Part shown: positions 1-6,309 of the stretch, one piece after another
Position numbering within the stretch: the stretch's first letter is position 1
How the letters are laid out: each line of letters begins with the position of its first letter
The notes under the pieces: model-generated
What the model was told of the DNA's origin: nothing
Database searches by the model: none
Seen by the model: the letters and a program-made list of their open reading frames with translations, nothing else
Assembly: GCA_910577525.1 (NCBI GenBank)
Contig: CAJTLI010000013.1
Location: 3,063-67,062, forward strand
Reading direction: 5' to 3'
Source of the DNA: an uncultured Oscillospiraceae bacterium
GTDB taxonomy: Bacteria; Bacillota; Clostridia; Oscillospirales; Oscillospiraceae
Length of the DNA: 64,000 nucleotides
Program-made: the position numbers and the translations under genes

Positions 1-12
1 CCCCCAAATCGT

Positions 13-1497
13 ATGTACAGGATTGGATTTGACAACCAGAGGTACGTGGAGACCCAGTCCGCCCGCATCCGGGAGCGCATCGCCCAGTTCGGGGGCAAGC
101 TGTACCTGGAATTCGGCGGCAAGCTCTTTGACGACTACCACGCCGCCCGGGTGCTGCCTGGCTTCGCCCCGGACAGCAAGATCCGGATGCTGCTGGAGCT
201 GCGGGACAGCGTGGAGGTGGTCATGGCCATCAACGCCGCCGACATCGAGCAGAACAAGGTCCGGGGGGATCTGGGCATTACCTACGGCGAGGACGTGCTG
301 CGCCTCATCGACACCTTCCGGGGAGAGGGGCTGTACGTGGGCGGCGTGGCCGTCACCCAGTACGCCGGCCAGGGGGCGGCGGACGCCTTCAAGCGCCGGC
401 TGGAGGACCTGGGGGTGAGGGTGTACCTGCACTATCCCATTCCCGGCTACCCCCACGACGTGGCCCGCATCATGTCGGCGGAGGGGTTTGGAAGAAACGA
501 CTACATCGAGACGGAAAAGCCCCTGGTGGTAGTCACCGCCCCCGGCCCCGGCTCGGGAAAGATGGCCACCTGCCTGTCCCAGCTCTATCACCACCACGCC
601 CGGGGCGTCCGGGCGGGCTACGCCAAGTTCGAGACCTTTCCCACCTGGGACCTGCCCCTGAAGCACCCGGTGAACCTGGCCTATGAGGCGGCCACCGCCA
701 ACCTGAACGACGTGAACATGATCGACCCCTTCCACCTCCAGGCCTACGGGGAGACCACGGTGAACTACAACCGGGACGTGGAGGTGTTCCCCGTCCTCCA
801 GGCCATGTTCGAGGAGATCATGGGGGAGAGCCCCTATAAGTCCCCCACCGACATGGGGGTGAACATGGTGGGCAGCTGCATTGTAGACGACTCCGCCGTA
901 TGTGACGCCGCCAGGCAGGAGATCATCCGGCGGTACTACGCCGCCCTGTGCGACCGCCGCCGGGGCCAGGGCAGCGACGAGATCGTGTACAAGCTGGAGC
1001 TGCTGATGAAGCAGGCCCAGGCGGGGCGGGCGCTGCGGCCCGTCATTGCCGCCGCCGAGGACAGGGCGGAGGAGACGGGAGAGCCCGCCGCCGCCATCCA
1101 GCTCCCGGACGGGCAGCTGGCCGTGGGCAAGACCTCGGGGCTCATGGGGGCAGCGGCCTCCGCCCTGCTCAACGCGCTGAAGGCGCTGGCCGGCATCCAC
1201 CGCAAGACCCACCTCATCTCCCGGGAGGCCATCGAGCCCATCCAGGCACTGAAAATCGGCCACCTGGGAAGCCGGAACCCCCGCCTCCACAGCGACGAGG
1301 TGCTCATCGCCCTGGCCATCTCCACCGCCACCGTGCCGCTGGCGGCCCAGGCCCTGGACAGCCTGGACAGGCTGCGGGACTGCGAGGCCCACTCCTCCGT
1401 CATCCTCACTGCCGCCGACGCCTCCACCTACGCCAAGCTGGGGCTGCGGCTCACCTGCACCCCCCAGTATCAGGGGAGCCAGCTCTATCACAGGTGA
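13..1497 (+). CDS. DUF1846 (UPF0371) family protein
   Basis: A 494-residue protein matching the DUF1846/UPF0371 family over its full length. It is a conserved cytosolic protein of Firmicutes and some other bacteria with no established reaction. The N-terminus (YRIGFDNQRYVETQSARIRE) is the usual start of the family, so the ATG at 13 is preferred although only 12 bases lie upstream and no RBS can be judged. A glycine-rich loop GPGSGK is at residues 178-183, where the family has a nucleotide-binding-like segment. It ends just before a strong hairpin shared with the convergent regulator gene. Family call is secure; function is unknown. Confidence 0.9.
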   Translation: MYRIGFDNQRYVETQSARIRERIAQFGGKLYLEFGGKLFDDYHAARVLPGFAPDSKIRMLLELRDSVEVVMAINAADIEQNKVRGDLGITYGEDVLRLIDTFRGEGLYVGGVAVTQYAGQGAADAFKRRLEDLGVRVYLHYPIPGYPHDVARIMSAEGFGRNDYIETEKPLVVVTAPGPGSGKMATCLSQLYHHHARGVRAGYAKFETFPTWDLPLKHPVNLAYEAATANLNDVNMIDPFHLQAYGETTVNYNRDVEVFPVLQAMFEEIMGESPYKSPTDMGVNMVGSCIVDDSAVCDAARQEIIRRYYAALCDRRRGQGSDEIVYKLELLMKQAQAGRALRPVIAAAEDRAEETGEPAAAIQLPDGQLAVGKTSGLMGAAASALLNALKALAGIHRKTHLISREAIEPIQALKIGHLGSRNPRLHSDEVLIALAISTATVPLAAQALDSLDRLRDCEAHSSVILTAADASTYAKLGLRLTCTPQYQGSQLYHR

Positions 1498-1521
1498 AGC
1501 GGACCCGCGCCCGGGAACAAG

Positions 1522-1545
1522 AAAGCCGCCCATCTGGGCGGCTTT
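1522..1545. terminator. Bidirectional hairpin between convergent genes
   Basis: A perfect 10-bp stem with a 4-base ATCT loop lies between the stop codons of two convergent genes. The tail on the minus-strand side (CTTTCTTGTTC) is T-rich, while the plus side is not, so it is a better terminator for the regulator gene. Confidence 0.7.
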
Positions 1546-1552
1546 CGCGCGT

Positions 1553-2644
1553 TCAGGACTCGATTCCCCGGGAGACCAGGTATTTTTTCACCATCAGGGC
1601 CACCTTGAAGGTGATGGCATCGTCAAACTCCCGCAGGTCCAGCCCGGTGAGCTTTTTGATCTTCTCCAGCCGGTATACCAGGGTGTTGCGGTGGACAAAC
1701 AGCTTTCGGGCGGTCTCGGACACGTTCAGGTTGTTCTCAAAAAACTTGTTGATGGTGAACAGGGTCTCCTGATCCAGCGCGTCGATGGGGTTTTTCTTGA
1801 ATACCTCGCGCAGGAACATCTCGCAAAGGGTGGTGGGCAGCTGGTAGATGAGCCGGCCGATGCCCAGGTTCTCATAGTTGATGATGGACCGCTCCGTCTC
1901 GAACACCCGGCCCACGTCGATGGCCACCTGGGCCTCCTTGTAGGTCCGGGCCAGGTCCCGGATGTGGCCCACGATGGTGCCGATGCCCACCACCGTCTTG
2001 ACGCCCAGGTCCCGGGTGAGGGCCTCCTGAACGGTCTGGGCGATTTTGTACAGGTCCCGGGTGTCGGCGGTGTCCGGCAGGTGCTTCACCAGGGCCACGT
2101 CCGTCTCGCTGACGGACAGCACAAAGTCGGTCTGCTTGTCGGGGTACAGCCCGGAGATCACATCCACCACGGGCACGTCGGGGGCGCCCAGCTGGCGGAC
2201 CAGAATCACCGCCCGGGGGGCCTCGGAGACAAAGTGGAGCTCCTTGGCCCGGACGTAGATGTCCCCCAGCAGGATGTTGTCGCACAGGATATTCTTGACA
2301 AAGGCGGCCTTGTCGTTTTTCTCCTCGTAGTAGGTTTTGGCCCCGTTGAGGGCGATGACCGCCATGGAGCAGATGAGGGAGGCCCGCTCGTCCTCGCCCT
2401 TGACAAAGGCGGCGTAGTCGAACTGGCCGCTCCAGCCGGGCAGCGCCTTGAAGGTGAAGCCGCCGCTGATCACCTGGGCGTCCTGCTCCGCGGCCAGCAG
2501 GGACGCGGCGTTGGCCCATTTTTCGCCGATGCAGGCCAGCTCGTTGCAGGCCACCACGGTGCCCTGCTCGTCGATGACTCCGACAGCCCGGTCGGAACAG
2601 TCCTTCATCTGAAGAACGACGCTTTGGAAAATCCTGCTGGACAT
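1553..2644 (-). CDS. CdaR/PucR-type transcriptional regulator
   Basis: A 363-residue regulator. The middle (about 130-255) resembles the GGDEF-like sensor region of CdaR proteins (KTVVGIGTIVGHIRDLARTY, where the family has GIG.......L..SY.EA). The C-terminal 60 residues are the PucR-type helix-turn-helix: FFENNLNVSETARKLFVHRN followed by TLVYRLEKI. The family usually controls sugar-acid or purine/allantoin use in response to a small ligand. No catabolic operon is adjacent, so the regulon cannot be inferred from context. The start has an upstream GAAAGGAG RBS. The gene has its own promoter with a perfect palindrome downstream of the expected start site, which suggests autoregulation. Confidence 0.85.
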   Translation of the reverse strand: MSSRIFQSVVLQMKDCSDRAVGVIDEQGTVVACNELACIGEKWANAASLLAAEQDAQVISGGFTFKALPGWSGQFDYAAFVKGEDERASLICSMAVIALNGAKTYYEEKNDKAAFVKNILCDNILLGDIYVRAKELHFVSEAPRAVILVRQLGAPDVPVVDVISGLYPDKQTDFVLSVSETDVALVKHLPDTADTRDLYKIAQTVQEALTRDLGVKTVVGIGTIVGHIRDLARTYKEAQVAIDVGRVFETERSIINYENLGIGRLIYQLPTTLCEMFLREVFKKNPIDALDQETLFTINKFFENNLNVSETARKLFVHRNTLVYRLEKIKKLTGLDLREFDDAITFKVALMVKKYLVSRGIES

Positions 2645-2693
2645 TGCGCTTTCTCCTTTCTATGCGGCCGACAGCCGAACACTCCGCCACTCC

Positions 2694-2750
2694 TATCAAA
2701 TTTGATACGCTGATAAGTGGTATTATAACGGTTCTCCTTGCCAATTTCAA
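2694..2750 (-). promoter_or_regulatory. Promoter and palindromic operator of the CdaR-type gene
   Basis: On the minus strand TTGAAA (2745-2750) and TATAAT (2722-2727) are 17 bases apart. A perfect 14-bp palindrome TATCAAATTTGATA (2694-2707) lies just downstream, between the expected +1 and the start codon. That is a typical place for an autorepressor site; the binding protein is not known. Confidence 0.65.
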
Positions 2751-2794
2751 TAGTTTTGGAAAAAATTTTTGTTGAAACTGCCAAAAAATTCGTA

Positions 2795-3496
2795 TCAATG
2801 ACGGAAAATGGCCTCCAATTCCAAGCCGGTTAGTGCTCTCCAACCACCTTTTGGAAGGCGCTCGTCCAGCTCCAGCGGGCCGAACCTGATCCGCTTCAAA
2901 TACGTCACCGGTTTGCCCAGGGCCGCCATCATCCGCTTGATCTGGTGGTATTTTCCCTCGCGGAGGGTGATATAGGCGCTGCTGCCGGATATGGGCTCCA
3001 GGACCGCGGGGAGACACTGGTATCCGCCGGCCAGGACGATTCCCTGCCGCGCTGCCTCCGCGTCCCCCTGGTCCAGGACGCCGTCCACCTCCAGATAGTA
3101 CACCTTGTCCACGTGGTTTTTGGGGGCCAGCAGGCGGTGGGCCAGGGGCCCGTCGTTGGTGAGCAGCAGCAGGCCCTCGGTGTCCTTGTCCAGCCGCCCG
3201 GCGGGAAACAGGCCGATGTTCTGGTACTCGCCGCCCAGCAGGTCCAGCACGGTGCGCTCCCCGGGCTCGCCGGTGGAGGACACCACGCCCGCGGGCTTGT
3301 GGAGCATGAGGTAAACCGGCCGGTCCGGGCCCACGGCCGCGCCGTCCACGGCCACAGGGGCGTCCTCGGCCACCTTGGCCTCCGGGCTGCGGCAGGGCAG
3401 GCCGTCCACCTGCACCCGGCCCGCCCGGATCAGGTCCCGGGCCTCCCGGCGGCTCCATTTTCCCGTGGCCGCCAGCCGTTTGTCCAGCCGCTCCAA
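2795..3496 (-). CDS. RsuA/RluB/E/F-family pseudouridine synthase
   Basis: A 233-residue enzyme that isomerises a uridine in rRNA. It has an N-terminal S4 RNA-binding domain (ERLDKRLAATGKWSRREARD) and a catalytic domain with PAGRLDKDTEGLLLLTNDG, in which the Asp of RLDKDT is the nucleophile. KYHQIKRMMAALGKPVTYLKR is the typical C-terminal core. The TTG at 3496 was chosen because it gives the canonical MERLDKRL start and has GAGGTGAG just upstream; longer readings begin in non-conserved sequence. Which of 16S or 23S positions is modified cannot be read from the sequence. Confidence 0.88.
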   Translation of the reverse strand: MERLDKRLAATGKWSRREARDLIRAGRVQVDGLPCRSPEAKVAEDAPVAVDGAAVGPDRPVYLMLHKPAGVVSSTGEPGERTVLDLLGGEYQNIGLFPAGRLDKDTEGLLLLTNDGPLAHRLLAPKNHVDKVYYLEVDGVLDQGDAEAARQGIVLAGGYQCLPAVLEPISGSSAYITLREGKYHQIKRMMAALGKPVTYLKRIRFGPLELDERLPKGGWRALTGLELEAIFRH

Positions 3497-3632
3497 CGCA
3501 CTCACCTCGCTTTTCACAATGTACCGCCGCCATATCATATTGCGGGGAAACGCCACATATTCTTTCCTGACACCGAAGGAATGCCCCGGCCCGCCGGGTA
3601 AGCTTTTCAATCCCATGGAAGGTTGTGGTATC

Positions 3633-4127
3633 ATGTTCATCATCACGGCGCGCTTACCAAAGAAACGGGTGCTGGCCGGGGGAGCCGCCGCCCTGTGCTG
3701 CTGTATTTTGGCGGTTCTGGCCCTGACCTCCGGCCTGGGGAGGGGGGCGGTGGCCGTCTCGGCGGAGGTAAAAAACATCAAAAGCAACGACGACCGGCTG
3801 GCCTATCTTAACGGCCTTGGCTGGCAGGTCTCCCCCCAGCCCATCGCCACCGAGGAGCTGCTCATCCCGGAGGAGTTTGACGACAGCTACGAGGGCTATC
3901 TGAAGCTCCAGACGGACCAGGGCTTTGACCTGACCCAATACCGGGGCAAGCGGGTGAAGCGGTACACCTATCAGCTCACCAACTATCCGACCCAGGCGGA
4001 GCCGGTGCAGATCGCCCTGCTCATCTACAAGAACAAGGTGGTGGGCGGACAGATTCAGTCCTCCTCCGGGAGCTTTCTCCGCGGCCTGTCGTCGGCGCAA
4101 AGTCCGCTTCCCTCCGCTTCCGCCTGA
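3633..4127 (+). CDS. DUF4830-type small exported protein
   Basis: A 164-residue protein with an N-terminal hydrophobic segment (about 14-36, AGGAAALCCCILAVLALTSG) followed by an extracytoplasmic domain (NDDRLAYLNGLGWQVSPQP, then EELLIPEEFDDSYEGYLKLQ) typical of DUF4830 proteins of Clostridia. Function is unknown. The ATG at 3633 has GGAAGG upstream and starts just before the membrane segment. The last dozen residues (SSAQSPLPSASA) are low-complexity and come from a repeat element at the 3' end of the gene, so the natural C-terminus has probably been replaced. Confidence 0.75.
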   Translation: MFIITARLPKKRVLAGGAAALCCCILAVLALTSGLGRGAVAVSAEVKNIKSNDDRLAYLNGLGWQVSPQPIATEELLIPEEFDDSYEGYLKLQTDQGFDLTQYRGKRVKRYTYQLTNYPTQAEPVQIALLIYKNKVVGGQIQSSSGSFLRGLSSAQSPLPSASA

Positions 4128-4233
4128 GGGCGAAAGCTTTGGGCGCTCCCTTGCGCCGCCTCTCCCCGTTGGACCCACTTCGCTGGGCTCCAACGGGGGC
4201 CCCCCCGGCGGCAGGGCGCAAAGTCCGCTTCCC
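4095..4233. repeat. 3'-end repeat element, copy R1
   Basis: The 18-bp sequence GCGCAAAGTCCGCTTCCC occurs at 4095-4112, inside the end of the DUF4830 gene, and again at 4216-4233. Between the copies is a strong hairpin with arms CCCCGTTGGA and TCCAACGGGG. The layout (duplication at a gene's end around a structured ~100-bp insert) matches four other loci in this window, though the inner sequence is only loosely related to theirs. Confidence 0.6.
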
Positions 4234-4261
4234 GCCGCTCAAAGAAAACAACGCCGCGGGG

Positions 4262-4299
4262 AAAAAGCAAGGGAGGCGCGGGTCGCGTCTCCCTTGCCG
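4262..4299 (-). terminator. nagB terminator
   Basis: A long stem (GCAAGGGAG on one side, CTCCCTTGC on the other, extended by GCGCG/CGCG) is followed on the minus strand by TTTTTCC. It lies directly after the nagB stop codon. Confidence 0.8.
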
Positions 4300-4317
4300 C
4301 TATTCAGACTCCGGCCG

Positions 4318-5058
4318 TCACGCGCCGGGGGCGGCGAGCCGGCTCAGCGCGCTCTCGTCGCCCACCAGGATGACATCGGGGTGGAGCTGAAGGATGGAGG
4401 CGGGCACCTCCGGGGTGATGGGGCCGGTAAAGGCGCTGTACACGGCGCCGGCCTTGTCCGCGCCGCTGGCCACCACCAGAATCTTCCGGGCCCGCATGAT
4501 GGTGCCGATGCCCATGGTGAGGGCCTGACGGGGCACGTCGCCGGCGCTGGCAAAGAACCGGGCGTTGGCCTCAATGGTGCTCTCGGTCAGGTCCACCAGA
4601 TGGGTGATCCGGGGAAAGTGATCGCAGGGCTCGTTGAAGCCGATGTGGCCGTTGCGGCCCAGGCCCAGCAGCTGGAGGTCGGCGGGGCCCAGCTCAGCCG
4701 CCTTTTTCTCGTACCGCAGGCACTCCTCCGCCGGGTCGGCGGCCAGGCCGTCGGGCACGTTGGTGTTCTCGGGTTTGATGTCCACGTGGTCAAACAGGTT
4801 ATGCTGCATGAAATACCGGTAACTCTGGTCGTGGTCGGGGGCCAAGCCGTAGTATTCGTCCAGATTCACCGAGCGCACCCCGGCAAAGCTCAGGTCCCCC
4901 TGCTTATGCCACTGGATCAGCTGCCGGTAAGCCCCCACGGGGGAGGAGCCGGTGGCCAGGCCCAGCACGCAGTCCGGCTTGGACAGGATCTGGGCGGCGA
5001 TGATGGAGGCCGCCCGGCGGCTCATGGCGTCGTAGTCTTTTTCCCGATAAATACGCAT
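4318..5058 (-). CDS. nagB: Glucosamine-6-phosphate deaminase
   Basis: A 246-residue cytosolic enzyme that converts glucosamine 6-phosphate to fructose 6-phosphate and ammonia, feeding amino sugars into glycolysis. It has LGLATGSSPVGAYRQL (phosphate loop), NLDEYYG with the catalytic Asp67, and LLGLGRNGHIGFNEP with the ring-opening His138, all as in NagB. Length is normal for the family. It has its own consensus promoter and terminator, and an RpiR/MurR-type regulator gene lies next to it in the same orientation, so amino-sugar-responsive control is likely. No nagA is adjacent. Confidence 0.95.
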   Translation of the reverse strand: MRIYREKDYDAMSRRAASIIAAQILSKPDCVLGLATGSSPVGAYRQLIQWHKQGDLSFAGVRSVNLDEYYGLAPDHDQSYRYFMQHNLFDHVDIKPENTNVPDGLAADPAEECLRYEKKAAELGPADLQLLGLGRNGHIGFNEPCDHFPRITHLVDLTESTIEANARFFASAGDVPRQALTMGIGTIMRARKILVVASGADKAGAVYSAFTGPITPEVPASILQLHPDVILVGDESALSRLAAPGA

Positions 5059-5155
5059 ATCCGTTACACCTCTGACAAATTTTTAATGTCCGGCCCGCGG
5101 CGGCCGGCGAGAGCCTGGAATGGAACAGGTATGTACAGCCGGGGTATCATCTTGA

Positions 5156-5184
5156 ATTGTATGATTGAATCCGCGGTTTGTCAA
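5156..5184 (-). promoter_or_regulatory. nagB promoter
   Basis: TTGACA (5179-5184) and TACAAT (5156-5161) on the minus strand, exactly 17 bases apart, about 100 bases upstream of the nagB start. This is a near-consensus sigma-A promoter. Confidence 0.75.
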
Positions 5185-5227
5185 TACGGCGAGGGAAAGT
5201 TTTAGAAATATCTTCCATAGGCCGCGC

Positions 5228-6082
5228 TCACAGGTGCTTGCCGGCCAGGGCTTCGGCCACTTGCCTGCGCCGCTCTTGGCAGCCCTCCATATCCCGGCGG
5301 CACATCTCGTTGAACAGTACGTCGGTGAGATAGAGCTGGCCGATGCGGGCGGCGACGGAGCCCATCTGAAGGGGGGCCTCCTTGGCGCTGCACTCCAGCA
5401 CGATGTCCGACAGGGCCGCGCCGGGGGATTTGGGGAAGCGGGTGATGAGCACGATGCCGGCGCCCCGCTCCTTGGCCAGCTTCATCAGGTCCAGCATGTC
5501 CCGGGTGGAGCCGGAATAGGAGAAATAGATAATGGCGTCTTTGGGGGTGAGCATGGCCGCGCGGATGGCCTGGTGGTGGGAATCGTCCACGGCGTAGAAG
5601 TTGGGAAAGGCGGTGGAGAACAGGTGGGCGGCCTCCCGGGCCAGGATCATGGAGCCGCCCAGCCCCATGCACAGCACCCGGTCCGCCGCCAGCAGCAGGT
5701 CCGCCGCCGCCGTGACACAGGCCGGGTCCAGGGTGGTCAGGGTCTGAGTGATGGCGTCCACGTCCGCGGCGTAGAGCTGCCGGCACATTTCGGCCACGCT
5801 GTCCTCTGGGGCGGCCTCGTCGTAGGGGGGATTGGCGGGGGGGTCCACGGCGGTGGAGCCGGCCACCGCCAGCTTGAAGGCGCTGTACCCTCTGTAGCCC
5901 AGCCGCCGGCAGAACCGGGATACGGTGGCCTCCGCCACCTCCGCCGCCTCCGCCAGCTCGGAGATAGACATGAACTGGCACTCCTGCCGCTGTAGCATGA
6001 TATGGTCGGCAATTTTCCGCTCTGCCCCGGTCAGCTGATAATACTCGCGATTGATCTTGGTGAATACGTTTGCACTGCTCAT
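5228..6082 (-). CDS. RpiR/MurR-family transcriptional regulator (HTH + SIS)
   Basis: A 284-residue regulator. Residues 1-77 form the RpiR winged helix-turn-helix (LTGAERKIADHIM, then SISELAEAAEVAEATVSRFC). Residues 110-250 are a SIS sugar-phosphate isomerase domain that binds a phosphosugar (VLCMGLGGSMILAREAAHLF and YFSYSGSTRDML). It lies upstream of nagB on the same strand with a separate nagB promoter between them. The likely ligand is an amino-sugar phosphate and the likely target nagB; this rests on context only. The start codon has a GAGAGGAGAC RBS. Confidence 0.88.
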   Translation of the reverse strand: MSSANVFTKINREYYQLTGAERKIADHIMLQRQECQFMSISELAEAAEVAEATVSRFCRRLGYRGYSAFKLAVAGSTAVDPPANPPYDEAAPEDSVAEMCRQLYAADVDAITQTLTTLDPACVTAAADLLLAADRVLCMGLGGSMILAREAAHLFSTAFPNFYAVDDSHHQAIRAAMLTPKDAIIYFSYSGSTRDMLDLMKLAKERGAGIVLITRFPKSPGAALSDIVLECSAKEAPLQMGSVAARIGQLYLTDVLFNEMCRRDMEGCQERRRQVAEALAGKHL

Positions 6083-6153
6083 GGCGTCTCCTCTCCGCCC
6101 GTCCGCAGATTGTCCCGGCGGACTGCTCGGACGGACTCGTTCATGACACCATT

Positions 6154-6183
6154 ATCATACCCTGCCGCTGGGGATTCCGTCAA
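6154..6183 (-). promoter_or_regulatory. Promoter of the RpiR-type regulator
   Basis: TTGACG (6178-6183) and TATGAT (6154-6159) on the minus strand with an 18-base spacer, about 70 bases upstream of the start codon. Confidence 0.55.
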
Positions 6184-6309
6184 GAGAAAATAAAAAATTT
6201 TTTCCGGCAAATGCCCCGGAAAAACTGGTAAAAATATACGTTTTACATAATATTCCATGGATTTGGCCAAAACACGCCGGCAGGGGAGGCCGGTGGAAGG
6301 CCTCCCCTG

